Below, one piece after another: positions 1-8,709 of a DNA stretch of 64,000 nucleotides. Each line of letters starts with the position of its first letter. The first letter of the stretch is position 1. Origin of the DNA: Rhynchopus sp. YZ270_cl-10 (taxonomy: Eukaryota > Euglenozoa > Diplonemea > Diplonemida > Diplonemidae). The notes below the pieces were generated by a model that did no database searches, had not been told where the DNA came from, and saw only the letters and a program-made list of their open reading frames with translations. Where the stretch lies: positions 620,001 through 684,000 of the forward strand of contig OZ037882.1 in NCBI GenBank assembly GCA_964035575.1. Reading direction: 5' to 3'. A program made the translations under genes and the position numbers.

Positions 1-58
1 GGACCTGAGACGGACTCAGGCGGACTCGGGCCGAGTTCGCCTGAGTCCGTCTCCGGTC
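1..58. repeat. Inverted repeat (hairpin) at left edge
   Basis: The first 58 bases read as an almost perfect palindrome. The arm GAGACGGACTCAGGCG is answered by CGCCTGAGTCCGTCTC, with GACTCGG/CCGAGT in the centre. The same GACTCAG/GACTCGG wording occurs in the inverted repeat at 11294-11450, so this is probably the cut-off end of a small palindromic transposable element. Confidence 0.6.
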
Positions 59-502
59 TTGGTCGGATTTTTTTTGGCGGGCTCGGGCGGACCACGAAGT
101 ATGCCTGTTCCCCCTTTTGTCTATGTGTTTTATTTTTTTGTGAAATAAAGAAAAATTGCTCCCTCCTTGTTAGCGACTTAGTAACGTGCGAAAGGCCTTG
201 AGGCCCTTCTCATCAAAAAAAAAAAATCCTCCCATCTTCTTCTTTTTTTGCTCAGTTTCTCCCCTGCACACATTTTGCAGGGTAGAATTTGAGGTGCGAA
301 ACGTGGTATTTTTTTTTTTTTAAATACAAAGGTGGTGCTTTCATCCAGATGGCTGGCATCGTACAAGCGGGTCAGTCAGAGATGCCTGCATCAAGAACTA
401 CCATTTTTTACAATACATAAGGCGGCTTTTGTCTTTTCCTTCTGCAGTACATCAGGCTTAGGCCGATATTGAGTACAGATCTTCTTTCATTTACACAGTA
501 TT

Positions 503-610
503 CCACCTGATTTTTACCCCGCATAAAGGCGCGTAAAGGCTGGGAAAAATGGGTGGGGTTTGGCCTATACGGGCCTTTACGCGCCTATACGCGGGGTAAA
601 AATCAGGTGG
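503..610. mobile_element. Foldback MITE with 5-bp target duplication
   Basis: Arms of 38 bases (503-540 and 573-610) are inverted copies with about two mismatches; they start CCACCTGATTTTTACCCC. The unit is flanked by GTATT on both sides (498-502 and 611-615), which looks like a 5-bp target-site duplication. A related palindrome with the same CACCTGATTTT end lies at 59828-59925. There is no coding capacity, so it must depend on another element's transposase. Confidence 0.7.
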
Positions 611-635
611 GTATTGGTGTAAAGTAATTATAAAC

Positions 636-696
636 TGGTGTGGCTGAATGGGGGGGGTGGAAAATGGTGCGAATTACCCCCCTTCAGCCAACACCA
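636..696. mobile_element. M-family MITE, copy 1
   Basis: The ends are TGGTGTGGCTGAA and, at the far side, TTCAGCCAACACCA. The flanks TAAAC and TGAAC match at 4 of 5 bases, consistent with an aged 5-bp target duplication. It belongs with the copies at 13329, 29306, 40597 and 40768. Confidence 0.65.
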
Positions 697-1468
697 TGAA
701 CACAATAAAAACCCCTTCGAAAGTTATGTCCTTCCCCGCCTTTAGCGAGCGTTCGTTCAACTTTCAAGACTCTTTTTTTTTGTTGTGCCGATAATCGCCC
801 TTACGTACCCAATGTTCATATGGGCCCCCTCTCTTTCTTTCCCACACAAAATATAACTGTTAGGGGAGACACAAAACTCCATTATCTCCCTTTTCAAAAG
901 CGTTTCTACCCAAATCTTTCCCCAAAAAAAATGCACAGCCCCCCACGATATTTCGAGGCGTGTGTTTTTTTGGCACAGTGTTCCCCACTTATTTGCTGTA
1001 TTTTTTAACATTTAACAAATTTGCTTTCAATTTTTGGTTGAATTTTTTGGCCTCCACATTCGTCTCCCCCCCCCTCATCGCCTGAAATAATAGAATTTCA
1101 CTTCTATTTGATCAAAATAAAATAAAATGACCCCCCTCATCGTAGCGCCTCTTTTCGAGATAAAAAAGTATCCCCCCCTTCCCTCTGCTTATCATTTTTC
1201 TGGTGTACATTGTGCTTTCATCCGGATGGCTGGCATCGTACAGTGGGTCAGTCGGAGGTGTTGCCCTGCATCAACAACTACAGTTTTTCATTGCTTTATT
1301 CACACCTCGCGGGTCTTTTTTTATAGGTAATCTGCATCTCAGATCCCCTTTCCCCCCCCTCCACACCCTCCCACACAACAGACGCTCTCTCCAGTCCTCC
1401 ACTTTTCCTTCTTCAGCGAGGAATCCGCAAAGCAAAGCTTTTTAGAGTTAAAAAAAGACACAAACAAA

Positions 1469-2458
1469 ATGTCAAAGGACATGGAAAGCAACGAATTTGT
1501 CACCTTCAAAGCCTCGTTTGATACGTTTCGTGCGATGAATCTGCGGAGGGGGGCTGACACCACCACCACCACCACCACCTCCTCCTCCACCTCCACCTCA
1601 AGCAACACTGCCCAGACCGACCAACCCAGCAACCCTCCTGCATCACTCGACGACGACGCCAAATACATTCCTGAACACACAGAGACACCAAAATCCCTTC
1701 AAGAGAAACTGGCCAAGCTGCGTACCATTGTCGACAACGCACAGCATTTGGTCGTCTATACCGGCGCTGGAGTTTCCACTGCATGCGGGCTGCCTGACTA
1801 CCGAGGACCAAATGGTCTGTGGACACAAATTGCTGCAAATCCCGACGCAAATTCGACTGCGCTTCTCGCAACGTTTGATACCGTGGTGGGAAGGGCGGAG
1901 CCGAGCGAGACTCATAAGTGGATTGCCTCGATGGTGTCGAAAGGGGTGGTCAAGCATGTCATGTCAACGAATGTGGACAACCTTCATGTACGCAGTGGTT
2001 TGAAGCGCAGGATGGCGGCTGGGGAGACGGACGTCAATTTGTCAGAACTTCACGGAAATTCATTTGTGCATGAATGTGTTTCATGCGGGAGGATTCACGC
2101 CAGGGAGACAGTCATCCCACACGCAAGCGAAGGGCACGAACTATCTGAGGTCTGCACTGCCTGTGGCGGCAACGTGCGTGACATTGTAGTAGGGTTCCAC
2201 AGCACCCACGAGGACGTGCCCTCAATGGAGGTGGAGTACGACACAGCATGGGTGCACTGTGTCAAGGCAGATGTCATGATTGTCTTTGGAAGCTCGCTGT
2301 CGGTGCCCAGCGCATGCGACCTCGTGGATGAGGCTGTGGAGAACAATGGATGCACAGTCATCATCGTGAACAGACAGAAGACACCAAAGGACCACCTCGC
2401 AGAAATGACCATCAACGCACCGTGTGACGACGTGGTCGCCTTTCTTGGGGGAGAATGA
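1469..2458 (+). CDS. Class IV (SIRT6/7-like) sirtuin, NAD-dependent protein deacylase
   Basis: A single-exon 329-residue protein. The NAD-binding Rossmann motif GAGVS is at residues 99-103, followed by CGLPDYRG; the TNVDNLHVRSG stretch begins at residue 167, the catalytic histidine is H195 in ELHGN, four zinc-ribbon cysteines are C203, C206, C229 and C232, and GSS is at 274-276. Sirtuins use NAD+ to remove acyl or ADP-ribosyl-linked groups from lysines; YRGPNGLWT and the LHVRSG stretch favour the SIRT6/SIRT7 class, which usually acts on chromatin. The usual TQN is changed to STN, so the first polar residue of that motif differs. The first 80 residues are a low-complexity Thr/Ser linker. The start is the first ATG of a run; a second Met lies at residue 5. 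Family assignment is firm, substrate is inference. Confidence 0.93.
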   Translation: MSKDMESNEFVTFKASFDTFRAMNLRRGADTTTTTTTSSSTSTSSNTAQTDQPSNPPASLDDDAKYIPEHTETPKSLQEKLAKLRTIVDNAQHLVVYTGAGVSTACGLPDYRGPNGLWTQIAANPDANSTALLATFDTVVGRAEPSETHKWIASMVSKGVVKHVMSTNVDNLHVRSGLKRRMAAGETDVNLSELHGNSFVHECVSCGRIHARETVIPHASEGHELSEVCTACGGNVRDIVVGFHSTHEDVPSMEVEYDTAWVHCVKADVMIVFGSSLSVPSACDLVDEAVENNGCTVIIVNRQKTPKDHLAEMTINAPCDDVVAFLGGE

Positions 2459-2489
2459 CCAAATGAAATACCCCTTTCTCTTTATTCAG

Positions 2490-2610
2490 ATGTAAACCAC
2501 GAAATAGAGGTAGGACTGCATGGGTAAGGTGTCCACCCCCCCGGTACAGCCGGTCATACCAAAGGTACACTTTGTTCACGAGAGGGGCTTTGTATTTCAA
2601 GTCAACTTTT
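2490..2610. repeat. B-family dispersed repeat, copy 1
   Basis: About 120 bases, beginning after a pyrimidine tract plus CAG with ATGTAAACCACGAAA, then GGACTGCATGG, GGTACAGCCGGTC and GAGAGGGGCTTTGTATTTC. Other copies, full or partial, lie at about 18036, 18466, 22475, 27652, 34937, 39350, 46248 and 60150. Several directly follow a stop codon or lie in an intron. Confidence 0.75.
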
Positions 2611-3144
2611 ATTCGTTGTTTTGTTGATCGCATTCATCCTTTTTTTCCCCGAAAAAACCCGAAAAAAACCCCCCGAAAAACCTCGAAGTAAGGCGGAGAG
2701 GGCGGATCACAAAAAGGGAGGGAGAGGGGAGGGAGGGGAAACGGGTACGACTCATGACATTCCAACGCGTTATTTTCATTTCTACACGTTTTTACATACT
2801 TCGTGCAAACCAAAATTAGGGTAACCTGCCAACTGCAGTGCCTGAATCAAACCTTTTTATCGCACACAGTTTTTTCCCCCCGCTCATCTATCCCGAAGGG
2901 GGGAAAGACTAATGGCGATTTTCTAGAGCAGTTTTTTCTTGTCTCCTAAGAAGGAGATAGAAAACAAAGCATTTTGAAACACACTTTTTGCGCTTCTAGG
3001 GACGAACCGCGCTGCAGAAGCCACCTCCTCACCAAAACAGGTTGGAGGTGTTGTGCGTTTCACCCCAACCTCTTCTCCCATGGGTTTTATCGTTGTGATG
3101 AGTTGTTATGTTTCTATTTCATCTTTTTTCTCTCTTTTTATTTC

Positions 3145-3232
3145 GCGCAACACTCCGGGGGTTCGATAACCCGCGGAGTGTCAGTGCCTGCGTCCCAGAG
3201 GCGTTTTTGCACATATCAACTTCACTTTTATT
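3145..3232. repeat. C-family dispersed repeat, copy 1
   Basis: The repeat starts CGCAACACTCCGG and folds through GGTTCGATAACC, then reads GTGCCTGCGTCCCAGAGG and ends in a T-rich CAACTTCACTTTT. Close copies lie at 34856-34938 and 52229-52301; shorter relatives are at about 7545, 10388, 11675, 24626 and 28103. Two of these are interrupted by hAT insertions. Confidence 0.7.
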
Positions 3233-3375
3233 TCTCCCAAGAAAGAAAGAACGAAAACAGAATATTTTTTTAACAACCTCCAAAATACATACCCCCCCAT
3301 TCCATCCACACCACAACCTACCAGGAAGCCCTTCCCTTCCCCCCTCCCTTCTCCACAACACACCTTCTCTTTCCT

Positions 3376-4719
3376 ATGTCTCAGCTCACGCATCGTCGAC
3401 CTGCGCGGTCGGTGTCCCCTGTTGCCTTGTCACAGTCGTCGTCATCGTCGTCATCTTCTTCTTCTTCTTCATCGTCATCTTCAGATTCATCTTCAGATTC
3501 CTCATCGTCATCCTCCCCCACCCGGGTCCAGGAAACCCCAGAACCACGGTTGATTGTGGAGCCGAAAAAAGGGGTGGTTATGTTGCTGCAGATGATGTTA
3601 TTGGTGGACATGCTGGCGATTGGTCTGATGGTGCCAGTATTGTATCGCTGCGCCTTGGCAAATGGAGGGACAACAGAAGAGTATGGGATGCTGTTAGGTG
3701 CGCTAGGATTTGCTCAGGTTGTTGGAGCGCCGGCTATGGCATGGGTGGGAGGTAGGTATGGGCAGAAGAATGCGTTGTTGGTCGCATACGCTGGGGCCGC
3801 GTTTTCGTATTTAAGCTCTGTGTATGCACCCTCATTTTTGTGGTTCGCTGCCCTAAGAATTCCAGGAGGGGTGCTGAATAAATCCAAAACGATAACCTAT
3901 GGGCTGGCCGCGCATCTGACCCCTCCGGAGACCCGCACCACGTTGTTCTCTCGGTTGAAGGCGATTGTTGCTATAGCATTTACAGCTGGGCCTCTGTTGG
4001 GGGGAGTTCTCGCGGATTATTACCTGAAGCTGCCTGCTATGGTTTCTGGCGGGTTGTTTGGGGTGCTCTTTATTGTGGGATGGCTGTTTCTTCCGAATGT
4101 TGGAGGTGAAGTGCAGGAGAAGAAGAAAGGGATCTCATTGGGGTTTGTGGTGACGGTGAGGAGGCAGATTGCGACAATGTGCTGCATGGAATTTGCGGAG
4201 AAATTGTACCGCGCTGCGATTCCGGTTATCATGAACGACACTTTCGAGCTGGGGTCGGTTCTGGCAGGGGCAGTGTGGAGTGGAAACGCGGCTTTAGGCG
4301 CTGGGATGGGTGTGTTTGGGTTGGCTGCACTGCAGAGAAGAGTGTTGGGGAGGACGATAGCGTTGTGGTGCATGGTGATAAACGCGGTGAGTGTTGTGCT
4401 GTGGTGTGCACACCCCACGACAGCGTTCTTTGTTGGTACCTTTGCAATGTACATCACATCGAATTTTGCGGCAGAAAGCTGTCTTGTAAGTGAGATCAGC
4501 ACCTCGGTTGCGTCGCATGAGGTGGCCCCGCTGCTTCTCCACATTGACGCCATCAACTCAGTGGTGTCGCTCCTTGCACCCTGTCTCGTGGGGCGGATGA
4601 TGGCGTTCAGTCCGTACCTCGTGTCATGTGGTGGTGCCGTGCTGTACCTCGCAGCTGCAGTGGTTTTTGTGCAGGGAACAAAAAGGCGTGGAAACGAAGT
4701 GCATGAACACCGTGATTAG
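3376..4719 (+). CDS. Major facilitator superfamily transporter
   Basis: A 447-residue single-exon membrane protein. Residues 1-60 are a cytosolic serine-rich leader containing a long Ser run. From about residue 66 onward roughly ten to twelve hydrophobic helices follow, the first being a long segment MLLQMMLLVDMLAIGLMVP. The loop GGRYGQKNALL is the classical MFS signature between helices 2 and 3, and FTAGPLLGGVLADY matches the helix-5 antiporter-like motif. This pattern is closest to the SLC22A18/MFSD9 type of H+-coupled organic solute transporters, but the substrate cannot be read from sequence. The C-terminus ends in a short charged tail. The chosen ATG directly follows a pyrimidine tract and gives the Ser-rich leader; longer frames upstream run through repeat C and are not coding. 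The Ser run makes the exact N-terminus less certain than the core. Confidence 0.9.
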   Translation: MSQLTHRRPARSVSPVALSQSSSSSSSSSSSSSSSSDSSSDSSSSSSPTRVQETPEPRLIVEPKKGVVMLLQMMLLVDMLAIGLMVPVLYRCALANGGTTEEYGMLLGALGFAQVVGAPAMAWVGGRYGQKNALLVAYAGAAFSYLSSVYAPSFLWFAALRIPGGVLNKSKTITYGLAAHLTPPETRTTLFSRLKAIVAIAFTAGPLLGGVLADYYLKLPAMVSGGLFGVLFIVGWLFLPNVGGEVQEKKKGISLGFVVTVRRQIATMCCMEFAEKLYRAAIPVIMNDTFELGSVLAGAVWSGNAALGAGMGVFGLAALQRRVLGRTIALWCMVINAVSVVLWCAHPTTAFFVGTFAMYITSNFAAESCLVSEISTSVASHEVAPLLLHIDAINSVVSLLAPCLVGRMMAFSPYLVSCGGAVLYLAAAVVFVQGTKRRGNEVHEHRD

Positions 4720-5540
4720 AGGGAAGTCGAGTTGAAGGAGAAAAGGGTGAGAGAGAAAGAGAGAGAGAGAGGGGTTTGTAGGGGAACGGAGACAAAAAAA
4801 AGAAAAATAGTGGAGTTCATCCTCGGGTGTCTACACTAATACAAAACCAAGTTTTCAGAAAAAGGAAAAGGAAACAAAGTGGAGATTTGCACCAACTGTG
4901 GCAACACTACCGAGGCAACTACACTACTCCAACAATTTATCAAAAAAAAAAAAAAATAAGAGAATCTGTTAGTACAGATCCTGCGCTAGCAGGATGATTG
5001 TTGATATAGCAAAAAAATGGAAATTCTGAAAACGTTTGTTTGTGATTCCTCCCAACCTCTTCCTCCCCTTTTTTTTCTTCCAACCTTTTATTCAAAACTT
5101 TTGTATTTTTGGTGCCTTCGTCCGTAGTGGTGTTTGCACAGTTCAAAAAATTCACTTTTTTTTTTTCCCTTTCAAACTTTACTTCATTTGCACGGTGGTC
5201 CCATCGGACCCTTTGTGGGGTACCTCTGCGGACCGTACCCCTGATGGTCAGTATAGGCCGCCGTGTGAGGTGTGATATGGTCGTCTTTTGTGTTACATTT
5301 TTCTTGCCTTTTAACCCATTTGTGCTTGCATACGTTGTCATTGCAGAGATGTAGCGTTTTTTGTTCAAAAAAAAAAAAAAATAATAACGTTGTTTTGTAA
5401 CTTAGCTATTACCAGAGAAAGAGGAGGGAGGGAGAAAAAAAGAAAAAGCAAAAACTCCCAAACCAATGTTGTAAACCATTGTAAACGAATAAAAAAGAGC
5501 AAATAAAATATGGGGAAAAAAAAATATTGCAATCAATGCA
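4720..5540. other. Intergenic region with E-family repeat
   Basis: No gene is visible. An E-family repeat lies at about 4879-4950 (core GTGGAGATTTGCAC, then AACTACACTACTCCAACAA). Its 3' end runs into a poly-A tract. The rest is A/T-rich, with homopolymer runs up to 14 bases. Confidence 0.55.
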
Positions 5541-5763
5541 TACAAGTATAACGGCCGTCACGACGGGAATAAATTTTTTTTGTCGGGGAGGTCACGGCCG
5601 TGAAGAAAATCTGAAAAATTTAACGGCCGTGAAATATTTCCACGCTTTTTGCTTGTTTCTTCTTTTTCGTTCGTAGACAGGGCCAACCCCCTTTCCCATC
5701 CCTCCCAAGTCATTCTTGGGGGGGTAAAAGCAACATAAAAAATGCAAAAAAATTCGGCCCCAC

Positions 5764-5970
5764 TGCGATCGGGAAGCTGACGACACAAATGAGCACTTAT
5801 GGTGGTCCTGCCCTGCCTGCGATGCTATACGCTCAGATTCTAGTTTCCACTTCGTCACAACTGCTGACAGGTCGCCGTGGCCTAACTGCGTGTCGAACTG
5901 TGGAGTTATCCCTACTGCCCTGAAGGACAATATTGATGCTACCTCCAGCGTCTGCACCGGTTGTCTCTGA
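5764..5970 (+). pseudogene. LINE-type retrotransposon fragment (C-terminal zinc knuckle)
   Basis: One open frame of 68 codons begins CDREADDTNEHLWWSCPACD and later has WPNCVSNCGVIPT. The C-x(8)-H-x(4)-C-type knuckle followed by a WPxC..CGxxP segment is typical of the tail of protist and algal non-LTR retrotransposon polyproteins, downstream of the RNase H region. No reverse transcriptase motif survives nearby, so it is a stub captured inside the surrounding DNA element. A further 80-residue frame downstream (to about 6190) may be its continuation. Confidence 0.5.
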
Positions 5971-6309
5971 ACAACAGCCTCCGTATCAACAATCTGCCAC
6001 TCACGCTGGAGAACAGCTCAGCTGCAACCTTTGTTCCGCCCCACTATGACTTCGACCGGATTCCACTCTCACAGGAAATGGACTTATCCAAACCATCACC
6101 TGCGTGCCCTGCGCTCCTGGCTCTCCTCACTGCGCTGGTCTCCCGCTGCCCGCACCCTACTGTTAATTGTAGTTGGAGCGTGTGGCATTTCTGAGCACTT
6201 GTACGTGCTCCCGGTTCTTCAGAGTAGCATATTTCTCGTGTTTCAGCACTTGTAACCGGTTCTTGAGCAAAGTACTCTTCTCATATTTGATGGGCTTTCC
6301 GTTGTGGAG

Positions 6310-6606
6310 CACACATCAATACTGTGAGACGAACCTCATCTGTGTTGAACCATTTGCGGTGTTCTTCAGCTTCCAGTGCAAAATCTTCCGACAGAATAAG
6401 CACACCATTGAACAACTATCCTCCGTCCTTTTTGTCGGAAAATAGACCGCATCACGTTTTGCACACCTCTGGATCTTCTTCGCTACGTTGGCGAGATACG
6501 CGCAGAGGGAGGGGTCCACCCTTTTGCTCCCGTGAACATGTACTGTTTGCCCGATGTTTTCTTTGGCACAAGAGTGATGAACGGGGTTGAGTGAGTCCAC
6601 ACGCAT
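6310..6606 (-). pseudogene. Possible Tc1/mariner transposase remnant
   Basis: Read on the minus strand, one frame gives a 96-residue helix-rich stretch. An overlapping frame gives VLILSEDFALEAEEH followed by RKWFNTDEVRLTV, which resembles the first-aspartate region of mariner-type transposases (usually FSDE..F). The two pieces are in different frames and no second or third catalytic acidic residue was found, so any gene here is dead. The likeness is weak and the call depends partly on its place inside a TA-flanked element. Confidence 0.3.
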
Positions 6607-6674
6607 CCTTCTCGGGCAAAGAGTAATAAGAGGTTATGAGACGCTTGGGACGCTGCGGAAGAAGATTACAGATG

Positions 6675-7084
6675 GTACTGTGTACTGTGTACTGTGTACT
6701 GTGTACTGTGTACTGTGTACTGTGTACTGTGTACTGTGTACTGTGTACTGTGTACTGTGTACTGTGTACTGTGTACTGTGTACTGTGTACTGTGTACTGT
6801 GTACTGTGTACTGTGTACTGTGTACTGTGTACTGTGTACTGTGTACTGTGTACTGTGTACTGTGTACTGTGTACTGTGTACTGTGTACTGTGTACTGTGT
6901 ACTGTGTACTGTGTACTGTGTACTGTGTACTGTGTACTGTGTACTGTGTACTGTGTACTGTGTACTGTGTACTGTGTACTGTGTACTGTGTACTGTGTAC
7001 TGTGTACTGTGTACTGTGTACTGTGTACTGTGTACTGTGTACTGTGTACTGTGTACTGTGTACTGTGTACTGTGTACTGTGTGT
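6675..7084. repeat. Heptamer satellite (ACTGTGT)n, about 58 perfect copies
   Basis: The unit ACTGTGT is repeated head to tail without a visible interruption for 410 bases. It is stop-free in several frames on both strands, which creates long spurious reading frames with a Cys-Val-Leu-Tyr pattern. The homogeneity suggests recent slippage or expansion. Confidence 0.97.
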
Positions 7085-7097
7085 TCCTTCAAAGACC

Positions 7098-7153
7098 TGT
7101 ACAAAAATTTCACGGCCGTTGTTTTTTTTTAACGGCCGTGAAATTTTTGTACA
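7098..7153. repeat. Perfect 23-bp inverted repeat beside the satellite
   Basis: The arms 7098-7120 and 7131-7153 are exact reverse complements (they begin TGTACAAAAATTTCACGG) around a ten-base T-rich loop. The arm contains the ACGGCCGTGAAAT word that also occurs near the left end of the same transposon. Transcribed, it would form a very stable hairpin. Confidence 0.85.
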
Positions 7154-7262
7154 TAAGAAAGGCGCTTTTTTTTTCACGGCCGTTTTTTTTTATTTTTCAC
7201 GGCAACGACGGCAGTGGGTCGAGCATTTTTTTTTCATTTCCGTGACGTCCGTTTTACTTGTA

Positions 7263-8709
7263 TGTCAATGTCTGCAGCATTTTTAGTGGGTCACTTGATG
7301 TTCGTGATTCCCCAAAAAGCACCGAAGGTGCTACGAAATAGCGGGAAGGTCGGGAAGTGGGGGGTCACGAAACACCATGAATGAAAAGCCTGTCTGTATC
7401 GCAGCTCACACTAAACTAATCAATTACCCGAAGCAAAAAAAACAAAAAAAACGTAACAAATTTTCTTGTGTTCTTTGGTTTTGGAAACAGTTCTTTTGTT
7501 TCCAAGATTTTATTTTTAATTGGAAGGGTGAGGGGAATCAGTGTCTACGTCCGACGATGAACGGTGAGGCGTTTGCACTTTCAACTTCTCTTTTAATTGG
7601 GAAGGCGACGTAAGTATGAGAGGCTTAGGACACCTTACCGACTTTTTTTGTTTTCCTTCATTTTCTTTCCCCATCCCCCCTACTTGCCCTCCCTCCTCCC
7701 AACAGCTAGTTGTATTAAATTTTATATGATACTCGCCTCCCCCAGCCCCCAGTCCCTTTGGCCTCGAACAACACGAAGCTACCTTGTGTCTCGGCCCGAA
7801 AAAGAATAATTGGATGTGAATCCTCACGTTCATTATTGATAGGAAAAAAACAACACCATGTGAAATGTACCATTTTATTTTTGCAGCTTTTTTTAAAAAA
7901 GGTGACTAAATGAGCTGTTTATGTTCATCTTATAAACTTTTTTTTCTTTTTTCTTTTTGTGGGGAGGAAACAAACGACTCTTTCTGAATATAATATCATA
8001 TGTCATGCAAAAACGTTTTGATATCAACGTCTCAAGTATGGATGTGTATTGTGATGGGAAAAAAAACAGTTGTGTGGGGTAAGGTTCCTTCGAGTGTAGA
8101 ACATCTTCCCAGTAGGGGGGTGTTCTTTGTTTTGTGTCAAGTCTTGAGAGCACAGTCTTGAGGGCACACAATTCTGCGTCTTTCAAAAAAAAGGGGATCC
8201 ATTGCACCCACCACCCCCCTCCCCCTTTTTAAATACCACCTTGCATTTTATTGTTTTCAAAAAAAAAGAGAGAAAAAAAAGGCAAAAACCCACGTGGATG
8301 GTTGTTGACTCTATTCTACAAAGAACCACCCAGAAACTGCCCCCAAAAAAAAAGCTTCTCCCCCCCTTTCTGTGGCTATTTTTCGGGGGCTGTCCAATTT
8401 CTTTCCCAGAACCTCTCCCCCACTTAATCGATCCTCCGGACTTCGACATAATTATCCCCAGATTGAACTGAGATTCCTTTTTTTTTTTTTTTCCGGAACA
8501 GTTCCAAAGTTGGCACTTCATTGACGCATCCAGGGCAGTGTTAGCCGAGAATCGGAAGCAGTTGCACACCCCCCTCCACCCACAGGAAGCACCCTGCCAC
8601 GGGGGGGCACACACAAAAGAGGGTTGGGGGGTTAAGCCTTGTTCCGCTTCCTCTCCTCCCCTCCCTCCCTACACACCCCACCACCACCACCACCACCCCC
8701 CCCACTCAA
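7263..8709. other. Intergenic region upstream of coiled-coil gene
   Basis: No gene is evident. It contains a C-family relative at about 7545-7600 that represents the uninterrupted site for the hAT insertion at 28139, a degenerate A-family copy at about 7903-7940, and strong poly-A, poly-T and poly-C runs. The final 150 bases are C/CAC-rich. Confidence 0.55.

Larger units (their letters stand above)
59..1468. other. Intergenic region upstream of the sirtuin gene
   Basis: I see no credible gene here. The stretch holds D-family copies at about 331-412 and 1207-1292 (core GGCTGGCATCGTACA), an F-family copy at about 420-490 (core CATTGAGTACAGATC), two small inverted-repeat elements at 503-610 and 636-696 described separately, and many C and T runs. 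A pyrimidine tract ending in TTCTTCAG at about 1410-1420 could be an acceptor site for the sirtuin message. Confidence 0.6.
2459..3375. other. Intergenic region, sirtuin to MFS gene
   Basis: This holds a full B-family repeat at 2490-2610 starting 31 bases after the sirtuin stop codon, and a C-family repeat at about 3145-3232 (core GGTTCGATAACCCGCGGAG). The last 100 bases before the next start are strongly pyrimidine-rich. No gene is apparent. Confidence 0.6.
5541..7262. mobile_element. TA-flanked DNA transposon remnant (Tc1/mariner-like)
   Basis: Both ends read TACAAGTAWAACGGMCGTCACG inward: the left at 5541 and the inverted right copy ending at 7262, each starting with TA, as expected for a TA target duplication. 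Subterminal copies of ACGGCCGTGAAA are scattered at both ends (about 5551, 5593, 5622, 7110, 7131, 7178). The interior contains a LINE fragment, a minus-strand stretch with weak transposase likeness, and a heptamer satellite. The superfamily call rests mainly on the TA duplication and end structure. Confidence 0.6.

Noticed and set aside
3145-3180. C-family repeat as a tRNA gene or tRNA-derived SINE
   Set aside because: GGTTCGATAACC resembles a box B, but there is no box A or cloverleaf upstream in any copy.
3108-3755. 215-codon frame overlapping the MFS start
   Set aside because: It is a shifted frame across the Ser-rich coding repeat and repeat C; the MFS frame has clear family motifs.
6452-7286. 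Long reading frames on both strands across the heptamer repeat
   Set aside because: They are a product of the stop-free 7-bp repeat and encode only CTVYCVL- or HSTQYTV-type periodic peptides.
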